A DNA stretch of 64,000 nucleotides from Haloarcula litorea (GTDB taxonomy: Archaea > Halobacteriota > Halobacteria > Halobacteriales > Haloarculaceae). Each line of letters opens with the position of its first letter. Position 1 is the stretch's first letter. Positions 46,931 through 54,773 of this stretch are shown in pieces. The notes beneath the pieces are model-generated. The model saw only the letters and a list, made by a program, of their open reading frames with translations, was not told the origin of the DNA and did not search any database. The stretch is from the NCBI RefSeq assembly GCF_029338195.1, contig NZ_CP119779.1, positions 1,984,001-2,048,000 of the forward strand. Direction: 5' to 3'. The position numbers and the translations under genes are program-made.

Positions 46931-47634
46931 AGAGTCGTTTTCGTCGCCTCGTGAGTGTTTTCAGCTTCCCGATGCCGAACATCCTGTTCAGCGTATGGAT
47001 GTTGTCTGCTTCCTGCATCGCGTGGGCCGGATAGGTGGGGTGATTCTCGGTGTGCGTTATTGGCGTCACGTCCTCTTCCAGCAGTTCTTCCATTCTCTCG
47101 AAGCGGCTGTCATCGTTCCACGGGACGAGTTCGTGTCCGTTGTGTTCGTCAGTCTCGTACCGCCCGCGATCAATTGCGTCTTTCTTGGTGCTGAAAGCGA
47201 CGATGGCCCTCCATCCCCACTCTCCGTCCTCGTAGGAGAGCAGGAGGTCTACCTCTTCCATTCCCACGTCTTGACCGTGCCACGTCCCGAGGTAGTCCAC
47301 AGCGATTCCGACGGGATGGCCATCCGTTTCCAGCGTGATGATGGTGGGCCAACCGCCGTCGGTCTCGTCGTGAATCTCGATGTTGTCTCCGTGGATTTGG
47401 AGCACTGAGTTGGCCAGCACCGTGTTCTGCGGGACTTCCGTTCCGATCGGGAGTGGGATTGAGTCATCGAAATCCATCTTCAATCACTTGTACTCCATAA
47501 AGAGAGGTTCAAGTGAAAGTTTTCTGCTGGTGAAAATGCGGAACCATATTCGGTATCCTGTTCGTCCAACCCTCCGCTCTGAACATATCGCAGGCTTCGT
47601 GAATTCGCTCTCTGTTTTGCCGCTGGGATGGGGG

Positions 47635-49005
47635 TTAGACGAGGGTGGTTTGGCGGTGTTCTCCGAGTTCGCTAGGAACGGGGAGTTCCTTCAATACCTT
47701 GGACTGCATACGGTAGTAGTCATTGTGTGCCTTTTGTGAGTGCTGCTCCAGCCACGCCTGTGCTTTCGGGCTGTTAAGGTATTCGAGGAGGTCTTCGAGG
47801 GCGACACCGTTTTCGGGGATGATGTAGTAAACGCTGTGGCGGGGAACGACTGTGCCTTCGCGGTCTGCCCAGAATTCAGGGTGTTCGCAGACATCCTTGG
47901 TGAGGATTTTGGGTACGTCATACAAGTCTTGCATCGGCGGGTTCTCGTGCCACGAATACCAGACTTTGCCCTTCTCGACGCAACTCCGCGACTCAAGTTC
48001 GTCACGGTGCAATTCCGCCCATTCGCCGTAGGCACCGAGTTCGTCCTCGGGGGCGAGGTTGCCGTGTTCGTCGTACGGGCAGATGATTACTTGGCCAGAA
48101 CGCGGCCCGTCGTTGATGCTCAACTGTTTCCCCGACGTGGTGGGATACGTCCATCCTTCTTCGACGAGTTGGTCAAGAACATCGTTCTCGTCTTGGACGA
48201 AGATTTTGTCCCTGCCCGTGGCGAGGCCACAGCTGACCCTCTGTGTCACGTCGTCGAGAGTGACCCCAGTCGAGTAGTCGTGGGTATCCGTATCCCCTGA
48301 ACGAACGTATGAGGCCCAACTGGAGCCGTCTCGGGGTAATTCCACGTCGTCCTCCGTGGCGTCGCGGCGGACGACACGCGTCTCGGTGGCGTCGCGGTCG
48401 TGGATCGTGGTGATGCAGGGGTAGGTGACTTTCCCGCTGAAAGCATTCTCAGGGACGTGTTCGATGCGTTCGACGTGGTAGCTGGCCATCAGGCGGCGAA
48501 GTTCCGACGTGGTGTGGGTGTACTCAAATTTCTCGGGTGTGATGAACACGAGTCGGCCATCCGGGGCGAGGAGATCGAGAGACTGCTCGAAGAACAAGAT
48601 ATAGAGGTCGAACCGCTGCTCGGCGGTCTTGAAGTTGTTCTTGTACTGCCGCTTCTCGGCCTCGCTGAGGCCCTCGATGGGGACGTACGGGGGGTTGCCG
48701 ATCACGTAGTCGAACTGTCCAATGTCGTCAGTGTTGAGGTCGAGGAAGTCGGCTTCGAGGAACTCGACGGGCTTGTCGGCGTGTCGGTCGCGAGCCTCCC
48801 CGAGGAGGTCGGGAGCGCTGTCGACGGCTACGCCCTCGGGCATGTGGAGGTCGTGTTCGTGGCAGTACCGGGAGACGGCGGCGATGAACGGCCCGTCACC
48901 GACACCGGGATAGAGGATGCGGTCGTCGTCGGATGGATGCTCGTCAAACAGTTCCTTGACCATTTTGCCAGCGATCTCGGGCGGCGTGGGAACATGCCCC
49001 TTCAT
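47635..49005 (-). CDS. N6-adenine DNA methyltransferase (type II, TaqI-like)
   Basis: 456 residues. HVPTPPEIAGKMVKEL leads into SAM motif I YPGVGDGPF (residues 32-40), and catalytic motif IV NPPY is at residues 104-107 after FDYVIG. The C-terminal ~200 residues match the TaqI-type target-recognition region (SVYYIIPEN...LLEYLNSPKAQAWLEQHSQKAHNDYYRMQSKVLKELPVP). It should methylate adenine in one DNA sequence. The endonuclease-like gene 64 bp upstream, same strand, makes a type II restriction-modification pair. Confidence 0.88.
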   Translation of the reverse strand: MKGHVPTPPEIAGKMVKELFDEHPSDDDRILYPGVGDGPFIAAVSRYCHEHDLHMPEGVAVDSAPDLLGEARDRHADKPVEFLEADFLDLNTDDIGQFDYVIGNPPYVPIEGLSEAEKRQYKNNFKTAEQRFDLYILFFEQSLDLLAPDGRLVFITPEKFEYTHTTSELRRLMASYHVERIEHVPENAFSGKVTYPCITTIHDRDATETRVVRRDATEDDVELPRDGSSWASYVRSGDTDTHDYSTGVTLDDVTQRVSCGLATGRDKIFVQDENDVLDQLVEEGWTYPTTSGKQLSINDGPRSGQVIICPYDEHGNLAPEDELGAYGEWAELHRDELESRSCVEKGKVWYSWHENPPMQDLYDVPKILTKDVCEHPEFWADREGTVVPRHSVYYIIPENGVALEDLLEYLNSPKAQAWLEQHSQKAHNDYYRMQSKVLKELPVPSELGEHRQTTLV

Positions 49006-49069
49006 CTAATTCCGACCGAGTCGTTCTGCCTACTTAAAATTATATAATACTCGAGTACGCTAGCCGGAG

Positions 49070-49918
49070 TCAATCGGTCAGTTCAGTTTGCTCGGTGGGC
49101 TTGCGGTCGACACCCCACTCCTCGAGTTGCTCGATGAACTCATCCATCTCGTCCGGGAAGAACACGGCGTCGATCTTGTCGTTGATACTGCGTACCTCGG
49201 TACGGAGCGTTTCCCGGTTGTTATCTACCTGATTCTGTGGGAATTTCGCCACGACGACGAACTTTGAGTCGGGGTAGTTTTGTTTGGCTTTGGTAGCCTC
49301 GCTGTCAAAGTTCTTGTTGCGTTTGCGGAAGTCAGATCGATGGAGGGCGCGAACTTCTCCGATCACCTTGTACGGCGGTGATTTTGGGATGGCGAGGTCG
49401 GGCTGGCCGGGAATGGACTCATCTTTCTTTACCGAGAGGCCCTGATCCTCGAGGTACTCGCGGACGGTGATCTCGTAGTCGCTCCGTTGGTGGCGCCGTT
49501 GGTCGTTCTCCCACATCAGATAGAAGGTGTAGAGTGCGGTTTCGAGGTACATCTCCTCAGGGAGAAGATCGTCGACGGCGTCTGCGAGTTCTTGGCCGCG
49601 CATACTTTCGCGGAGGTCTTTCTGGCTCCACGTCTTGATGCGGTCGACTTGTTCGATGCCGTAGACGCGCTCGAATTCGCGGGTGGGGAGGCCGGTGATT
49701 TTCTGGAAGAACGGCACCATTACCTCGCTGTCGGCATGCATCGCCTCTAAGAAGTCCTGCTCGGTAGCTTCGTCCCAGAGGATCACTTCGGTATCGCCGC
49801 GTTCCTCGATAGTGAACTCGTCTCGAAGGACGGTTTCGACGCGTTTGACGTGTTCGTCAAGGAGGTCGTAGACACCGGGGAGGATTCCCTCAGAGGCTTT
49901 TGGATATTGGATAGGCAT
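49070..49918 (-). CDS. Probable type II restriction endonuclease, PD-(D/E)XK-like
   Basis: 282 residues. The likely active site is GQPDLAI (Asp174) then KVIGEVRAL (Glu188, Arg190 where Lys is usual), followed by KFVVVAKF. The N-terminal ~130 residues are helical (VYDLLDEHVKRVETVLRDEF), a likely recognition or dimer domain. Not matched to a named enzyme; the call rests on the nuclease-like core plus the methyltransferase neighbour. The Lys-to-Arg change could weaken activity or mean the true Lys lies elsewhere. Confidence 0.6.
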   Translation of the reverse strand: MPIQYPKASEGILPGVYDLLDEHVKRVETVLRDEFTIEERGDTEVILWDEATEQDFLEAMHADSEVMVPFFQKITGLPTREFERVYGIEQVDRIKTWSQKDLRESMRGQELADAVDDLLPEEMYLETALYTFYLMWENDQRRHQRSDYEITVREYLEDQGLSVKKDESIPGQPDLAIPKSPPYKVIGEVRALHRSDFRKRNKNFDSEATKAKQNYPDSKFVVVAKFPQNQVDNNRETLRTEVRSINDKIDAVFFPDEMDEFIEQLEEWGVDRKPTEQTELTD

Positions 49919-50016
49919 ACGGGCAGTGCATGCTGGGGAAAGATATCATTTCCGGATATGTTACAGAGCTCCTACCTGTGATGCCGGCGATTTAAGTGTC
50001 TGTTGACATCCATAAT

Positions 50017-50229
50017 ATGACCGAGCCGCTTGACAGTCTTCTCGGTGACGTGGAGGACTAGCCGTTCCCGTCCGACGAGGTTGTGAACTAACCCGACGAC
50101 TACACTCTCGGGGAGCATATCTCTCATGTCCTTCGCAACGAGTTCCCGCGATGGTATTCGTTGGAGTGGTTGGCGGCGGTTTCTGTCACCGAGAGGAAAC
50201 AGGGGCGGAGCATCGTTCGGTCGCGGTGA
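50017..50229 (+). pseudogene. Short decayed gene with two in-frame stops
   Basis: From ATG 50017 the frame reads MTEPLDSLLGDVED, TAG (50059-50061), PFPSDEVVN, TAA (50089-50091), then PDDYTLGEHISHVLRNEFPRWYSLEWLAAVS and on to a stop. Codon use and composition on both sides of each stop are clearly protein-like, so this is a ~70-residue gene killed by two point changes (for example Tyr codons to stops). No known family. Its neighbours are intact defence-like genes. Confidence 0.6.
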
Positions 50230-50541
50230 TCGCCCCGTAACTCGGTCATCTCGTGTAACAGGGGTTCACGTGTCGTCGTGGGGCCGCTCGTCAAGTAGGT
50301 GCTGCAATTCCCGCCGTGGTTACGCCCGAATCAGACTCGACTTGAGAGTGATGAAGGCAGACTTGGCGTGCCCGTATAGTTCTTTCATCGTCGTGATAAA
50401 CAGCTTTGAGAACTCAATAAATATGGAAGTCGAATGCGTTGGCAGCGCGGGATGCGTGTGATATGATTTCTGATTAGACATGAGGCCGTGTCGTTATACG
50501 GGGATACTTGTTGCGGGAAGTAAACCGACTGTCTAAAAATC
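50230..50541. other. 312 bp intergenic stretch
   Basis: No supported ORF; AT content rises to the right (50,380-50,470). A plus-strand ORF here has shadow-like composition (Ser/Arg-rich) and no start signal. Possibly the tail of the decayed gene before it. Confidence 0.3.
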
Positions 50542-51432
50542 TCAGTCTACGTAGTCACCGATCTCGGTCTGCTCCAGTTCGGCCTGCACGTCCTCAACGA
50601 ACTCGTCCACCTTCCGCTGAAGCGCCTGAAGCGACTTCGAGACGGCCTTCCACTCATCCTTGTTCCCGGCCTGCACCTTCTCGATGTGCTCGTTCAGCCC
50701 CTTCTGCTGGTACTTGTTGATGACCTTCTCGGTGTGAGCGCGGAGTTCCTTCTTCATCTCCTCGTCGAGGTCTACCCACAGCGGGTGCGCGTCCTCGAGC
50801 AGGTCATCGGCGTCGAACGTGTCCTGTTCGAGGGCGACGTGGACGGTGGACTGGAGGATCGAGATGGTGAACTGCTGGTAGTCGTCATCGCCCGTCCCCA
50901 CATCGAACGGGAAGTAGTCCGTCGGAAGCCGCCGCGTCCCCGTCCGGATCGGAAACTGTGCCTGCAGCTCATCGAGGTTGAACTCGTAGTCCTCGAGGGT
51001 GCGGATGGTGAACTGCTTGGCGTCCTCGTCGAAGTGGACGACCGCGAAATCATTCTCGGGGAGGAATGGGTTGACCGAGAGATCGGCGAAGGACGAGTAG
51101 GCGAACTCGGCGTCGTAGTCCTCGCCCGCCTCGGCGGACGAGACGACGCCACGCGTGAGCAGGAACTCGGGCGAGTGGTGGATGGCCTCGTACTTCTCGT
51201 TCTGCTCCTCTTTCAAGGTCTTCGACTTGCAATCGATGACGATGGAGTGGTTGTGGCCGCGGCTGGTAAGAATCAGGTCAGGGTTCACCGCGTCGCCGTC
51301 GTGGAAGAAGTGGGGATCGATGATGTCGACGGTGTAGCCGAGGCGGCGAAGCGAGTCGGGGAACATCCTGTCGATCTGGCAGAGGGCGATCCAAGCGTTG
51401 ATCTGCTGGGTGTGATCGGAGACGTTTTGCAT
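50542..51432 (-). CDS. PD-(D/E)XK nuclease, second gene of a coupled two-gene module
   Basis: 296 residues. Nuclease core near the N terminus: NPDLILTSRG (Asp52) then HSIVIDCKSK (Asp67, Lys69), a D...DxK arrangement of the PD-(D/E)XK fold. The C-terminal ~90 residues are a helical, coiled-coil-like region (YQQKGLNEHIEKVQAGNKDEWKAVSKSLQALQRKVDEFVEDVQAELEQ). The start ATG overlaps the stop of the upstream gene (TGATG), so both are made from one mRNA in linked amounts. Next to R-M and NYN genes, a defence role is inferred; no known named system is matched. Confidence 0.7.
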   Translation of the reverse strand: MQNVSDHTQQINAWIALCQIDRMFPDSLRRLGYTVDIIDPHFFHDGDAVNPDLILTSRGHNHSIVIDCKSKTLKEEQNEKYEAIHHSPEFLLTRGVVSSAEAGEDYDAEFAYSSFADLSVNPFLPENDFAVVHFDEDAKQFTIRTLEDYEFNLDELQAQFPIRTGTRRLPTDYFPFDVGTGDDDYQQFTISILQSTVHVALEQDTFDADDLLEDAHPLWVDLDEEMKKELRAHTEKVINKYQQKGLNEHIEKVQAGNKDEWKAVSKSLQALQRKVDEFVEDVQAELEQTEIGDYVD

Positions 51433-52526
51433 CACTCCAGCACCTCCATCACGGCGTTCGAGTCGTAGTGACGCTGGAGGTTGGCGTAGATTCGCAGGGC
51501 CGTGTTCCCGCATGCCTCCTCATCGAGGTATAGGCGAATCCATTCCGGACAAATCTCCATCGTGTACTTGTCGTTGTTGTGGAGATCGATTCCCTTCACC
51601 TTCCAGTACTGGTCGTCCAACTTCGTCTTCGCACCCCACAGGCGGAGCGGGTTCTTCGAGGTGATGATGTTCTCGATGAACTCCCGGACGTCCTCAATTT
51701 CGTTATCCAATTCGATGACGAGTGGCGTGCCGTCGATTCCGGTGCCGTGTTCCTTCGACTCGTAGGAGATGCGGTGGTGTTCCTCGATTCGCTGGAGGAG
51801 GTTGGCATACCGGTTCTTGATCTCTTCCACCGTGTCGATATGGAGTTGAATGGAGTCGCCGCCCGACGTGGTGAAGCGACCGTTGTGTGTGACGCGCTCC
51901 AAGACGAACGAGCCGCTGATTTCGCGCTTGATGCCGACCGCCGAGAGGGAGAGAAATGAGGATAGCTCCTCTTGACTGTCGAGGATATCGAACAGGGTGC
52001 TGGTTCCGCGACCGCTGCTCTGGACGGAGAGGTCTCCGAAATCGAGCCTGTCCTCGATGTAGTCCGAGGAGAACACCTCGTCGGCCTCGTAGCTGACGCC
52101 AACGTCGCGGAACTCCCCCATCTCCATAATGTCGCGCTGTTGCTCGACGGGCATCCACGTGTAATCAAGGCCGTTGCGGACGCCGCTCACCATATCCTTC
52201 ACGACCGCCTTCGCATCGTCCGACTCCTCAAGGGTGTAGAGCGTCCAAAATCGCGAGTCGCTGGAGTCGAGGAAGAAGGTGTGATCGTTGCCGTTGCGGC
52301 GGATGACGAGTTCGTGGAGATCAAAGTCCACTTCGCGTGCCTCGGCGATGTCCACTCGCTCTCGGAGTTGCTCGGGGGTGACGTTCGACTCGATGAGGAA
52401 CGTCTTGAGCATCGTCTGTCCGGGCTGCAATTCCTGATCGTCCACCAGCTCGTCGTACGTGCCCTCGATGGTGTACTCGAGGTGCTCGAAAAGGTCACGT
52501 CGGCTTTGGATGCTGGTGGTGGACAT
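51432..52526 (-). CDS. Hypothetical partner protein, first gene of the two-gene module
   Basis: 364 residues, acidic, with IRRNGNDHTFFLDSSDSRFWTLY, FRDVGVSYEADEVFSSDYIEDR and HNNDKYTMEICPEWIRLYLDEEACG. No enzymatic motif, signal or membrane segment is visible; an abundance of beta strands and a helical middle suggest a multi-domain regulator or effector sensor. It is directly coupled to the nuclease gene. Upstream is a 235 bp gap that carries the promoter. Not recognised as any named defence family. Confidence 0.65.
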   Translation of the reverse strand: MSTTSIQSRRDLFEHLEYTIEGTYDELVDDQELQPGQTMLKTFLIESNVTPEQLRERVDIAEAREVDFDLHELVIRRNGNDHTFFLDSSDSRFWTLYTLEESDDAKAVVKDMVSGVRNGLDYTWMPVEQQRDIMEMGEFRDVGVSYEADEVFSSDYIEDRLDFGDLSVQSSGRGTSTLFDILDSQEELSSFLSLSAVGIKREISGSFVLERVTHNGRFTTSGGDSIQLHIDTVEEIKNRYANLLQRIEEHHRISYESKEHGTGIDGTPLVIELDNEIEDVREFIENIITSKNPLRLWGAKTKLDDQYWKVKGIDLHNNDKYTMEICPEWIRLYLDEEACGNTALRIYANLQRHYDSNAVMEVLE

Positions 52527-52761
52527 TCTTCCGAGGTTCTTGTTCCGATTTAGTGGTTCGTGTGCCCAGTATGTTAATAATTACCAGATCGGGGTGAAAG
52601 TGGTTTCTCGTCGCGTGATCCGAGATTCTGACAGGAGGGTCTTATTCGTGATGGTGTTCTTGAGGGTGGTGGAATGAGCGTGTGACTGTCTAAACGGGGC
52701 CGTGCCACCTCCCCGACTGTTCATTTTGACTTTTAATAAGTGTGCGATATGAGAAAGTAGT
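52527..52761. promoter_or_regulatory. 235 bp divergent promoter region
   Basis: Lies between the two-gene nuclease module (minus) and the NYN gene (plus), both starting outward. AT-rich ATGTTAATAATTACC near 52,569-52,584 and TTTTAATAAG near 52,731-52,740 are likely TATA regions for the minus and plus gene. No ORF. Confidence 0.4.
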
Positions 52762-53274
52762 ATGTTGGACAGACGCCAGATGGTGTTCATCGACGGACAG
52801 AACATCTTCTACAGCGCGAAAGACTACTTCGGCGAGGAGGTCAGAATAGACCTGCCGAGACTGATCGATCACTTCGCCATCGGTGATCTGAAGGAGACGT
52901 ACTTCTTCGATTCGCACTTGAGAGATCAGGACAAGAGCGGTTTCTACAATTTTTTGCGGGAGAACGGCTTCGTCGTGGAGTCAAGCACCACTCGGTACCG
53001 CGATCACGGCCCGGAGGCCGTCGGGATCGATGTCGGCATCTCCACGGAGATGGTTGGCCGGGCGCATATGGACGAGTACGACGAGGCGCTGCTGTACTCG
53101 GCGGACACGGACTTCATTCCCGCGATGGAGCACGTGCAGGAACACGTGGGGAAGGACGTGGCGGTGGTGCAGTTTGAGGACGATGTCCGCGAGCGGATGG
53201 AGGATGCCGCCGACCGCTTCATCACGCTTGACGACGAGGTGGAGGACTTCGTGTACGATTTTCCGGAGCGGTGA
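52762..53274 (+). CDS. NYN-domain (LabA-like, PIN-fold) nuclease
   Basis: 170 residues, essentially one NYN domain: MVFIDGQNIFYSAKDYFG (Asp11, Asn14), YFFDSHLRD, KGVD-type EAVGIDVGISTEM, LLYSADTDFIPAMEHVQ and VAVVQFEDD. The acidic residues that bind metal in PIN/NYN RNases are all in place, so an active RNase is likely. Start is the ATG at 52762, ~22 bp after a TATA-like TTTTAATAAG. In this neighbourhood it fits a defence or toxin-like RNase, but NYN proteins also process host RNA. Confidence 0.83.
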   Translation: MLDRRQMVFIDGQNIFYSAKDYFGEEVRIDLPRLIDHFAIGDLKETYFFDSHLRDQDKSGFYNFLRENGFVVESSTTRYRDHGPEAVGIDVGISTEMVGRAHMDEYDEALLYSADTDFIPAMEHVQEHVGKDVAVVQFEDDVRERMEDAADRFITLDDEVEDFVYDFPER

Positions 53275-53571
53275 CTGGCGGTGTAGTTGCGGAAGGAAGT
53301 ATTTTGCAGGCTGAACTCCGCCTCACCGATCCGATGCGAACTTGTTCAGTTCGCGGATCGTGTCAGGGAGACGGCGCCGGTTCCCACCCGGCTACCTGCG
53401 GGGAAGTATTGCACTTGAACGTATCCACGCGATTTTCATAAAACTTGCTGACTCCGTGTTGCGCTTCAAAAATGAGAAGGTGCATATTTACATGGATAGC
53501 GGAAGTGCAGTACTTGTTCTACAGTCAGACTACCGGGTACAGATAGTGAAGACGTTGCGCTGAACATCCAG
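53275..53571. other. 297 bp stretch with no supported gene
   Basis: No open frame with protein-like composition; AT-rich 53,430-53,500. It separates an intact NYN gene from a decayed one and may be the remains of gene fragments. No repeat or RNA feature found. Confidence 0.3.
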
Positions 53572-53912
53572 ATGAAGGAATCGCAGCCTCGACAAATTCC
53601 CCCGGGTGAGTACGACGAGTTCGAGCGTCCGCCGAAATCAGAGCGTCGAGACCCTTCGCGGACTCCAAACCCCACACTTGTCGGCTTCGTGAGCGCGTCC
53701 ACGAAATGATCGCGCGAAATGTGCGCGAGATAGAGCGCGGACGCCCCGGGCACAGAGTTCTGATGGACTGGCCGTTTGAATCGGAGATCGAAGTTACCGT
53801 GGCCGAGCAGTAGCTGATTGACACTGTGACTCGTTGTGCGGCGGTTGGTGAACTCCCGACCGAGCTGGAACTGCTCGTCGAGGCGTCGAAAAAGATTTCA
53901 GCCAAAGAATGA
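53572..53912 (+). pseudogene. Decayed gene with a frameshift and an in-frame TAG
   Basis: ATG 53572 opens MKESQPRQIPPGEYDEFE, but protein-like sequence continues in another frame: RLRERVHEMIARNVREIERGRPGHRVLMDWPFE, then EVTVAEQ, TAG (53811-53813), LIDTVTRCAAVGELPTELELLVEASKKISAKE and TGA. A frameshift near 53,660 and the TAG together break a ~110-residue gene. The final TGA overlaps the ATG of the next gene (ATGA), as in a normal operon, which supports the reconstruction. Confidence 0.55.
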
Positions 53913-54181
53913 CCCTGACGTACCCGAACCCCGACGTTGAGGAGATGGTGTTGGACGAGGTGTCTCACAGGGATGTGAGCGATCCGGTTCCCGCCTTGGG
54001 CGTGTTGGAAAGGGCGTATATCGGTGATTTTTCGGTGGCGGTCAAGCGGCGCGGGGAAGAGATCGAGCTGCACCTGTGGGGCGATGACGGCGTGTGTGAG
54101 ACGGCGCGGGAGGTGATGCGGCGGTGCGACTACACCCGGATGGAGCGGGACGGGAACGTGGAGACGTGGCGGTTGGAGTGA
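53909..54181 (+). CDS. Small hypothetical protein downstream of a decayed gene
   Basis: 90 residues with two helical halves (LDEVSHRDVSDPVPALGVLERAYIGDFSVAVKRR). ATGA overlap with the decayed gene shows it was the second gene of a pair and may now lack efficient translation. Unknown family. Confidence 0.5.
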   Translation: MTLTYPNPDVEEMVLDEVSHRDVSDPVPALGVLERAYIGDFSVAVKRRGEEIELHLWGDDGVCETAREVMRRCDYTRMERDGNVETWRLE

Positions 54182-54186
54182 TCCTC

Positions 54187-54540
54187 TCACTCCCCGCCGA
54201 GTGCCTTCTTCAGGTTGGTCAGGTCAACGGTCAGTATGTCTTCGCTGTCGTCCCACCTGCAGGCGTACCGCCCACGCGCTCGATCGCTCAGTATCGCCTC
54301 AACGGGTTCGTGTGCTCCGATGTGGATCGCACCGTCCTCAGGGTGTTGCACTGCGTATCGTTTTTTCGGGTTCGACTCCTTCTCGCTGAACTCGATCCCG
54401 ATCGCCTCGATGGGGCGGTCTTCATCGACATATATAACCGCCGAGTTGATCCGCTCGACGTCGATGTCGTCCGGGAGTTCTTCTCGGACTGCGCCCGCTG
54501 ATACGCGGATGCGTCCGTAGCCGATCGTCACGTACGACAT
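54187..54540 (-). CDS. Hypothetical protein
   Basis: 117 residues, mostly beta strands (YVTIGYGRIRVSAGAVREELPDDIDVERINSAVIYVDEDRP). No motif recognised. Convergent with the preceding gene (five bases between stops). Promoter TATA-like region upstream at about 54,560-54,600. Confidence 0.5.
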   Translation of the reverse strand: MSYVTIGYGRIRVSAGAVREELPDDIDVERINSAVIYVDEDRPIEAIGIEFSEKESNPKKRYAVQHPEDGAIHIGAHEPVEAILSDRARGRYACRWDDSEDILTVDLTNLKKALGGE

Positions 54541-54631
54541 CCCTATCTTGTGTTTTGCGGTGATGAGGTGAATCCGTTTTGCTTTCGATCGGGTTGTACC
54601 TTATGCGTCAAAAAGGTGTGAAAATCAACTG
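54541..54631. promoter_or_regulatory. Divergent promoter region
   Basis: 91 bp, AT-rich, between the minus-strand gene ending at 54187 and the small plus-strand ORF at 54632. TATA-like TTGTGTTTTG and ACCTTATGCG patterns are seen. Nothing else. Confidence 0.25.
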
Positions 54632-54721
54632 ATGGAAGACAGGCATCCGCACGTCCTGTACGATGGCGTCGAGGTGACGGTTGATGAGGAAAACGACGAA
54701 CTTGAAGAGTTACAGAAATGA
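54632..54721 (+). CDS. Very small acidic ORF (29 residues)
   Basis: Begins MEDRHPHVLYDGVEVTVD and continues EENDELEELQK. Composition is that of a real halophile protein (acidic, balanced hydrophobic residues), and it fills a gap otherwise free of genes. It is too short for family recognition; may be a fragment. Confidence 0.35.
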   Translation: MEDRHPHVLYDGVEVTVDEENDELEELQK

Positions 54722-54773
54722 ATGTGGATGTATCACACTTACTGACAGCTCTAAGTCAACACTTGATTAAACT

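Larger units (their letters stand above)
45538..46935. repeat. 5 bp target-site duplication AGAGT flanking the IS
   Basis: AGAGT occurs at 45538-45542 immediately left and at 46931-46935 immediately right of the insertion sequence. This is the expected duplication size for the ISH3 group and marks a single clean transposition event. Confidence 0.9.
45206..47483 (-). pseudogene. Hypothetical gene split by an ISH3-type insertion
   Basis: The 5' part (to 46931) begins MKMDFDDSIPLPIGTEVPQN and the 3' part (45542-45206) contains VRWENKDTSLQELARDIVGD and ends RHRDLVPKKD. Removing the IS and one AGAGT copy leaves 885 bases, exactly 295 codons, and joins TRRRKRL to FTKVVPKEVRW in frame. The N-terminal domain has WGWRAIVAFSTKKDAID; the C-terminal one (YEVGDEVRVYLGPDD...GTVGKIIDV) looks like an SH3/KOW-type barrel. 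Insertion is recent since both halves are still intact. Function unknown. Confidence 0.85.

Noticed and set aside
50126-50461. A plus-strand 111-residue frame
   Set aside because: Ser/Arg-rich, no start signal, overlaps a decayed gene in a different frame; treated as a shadow.
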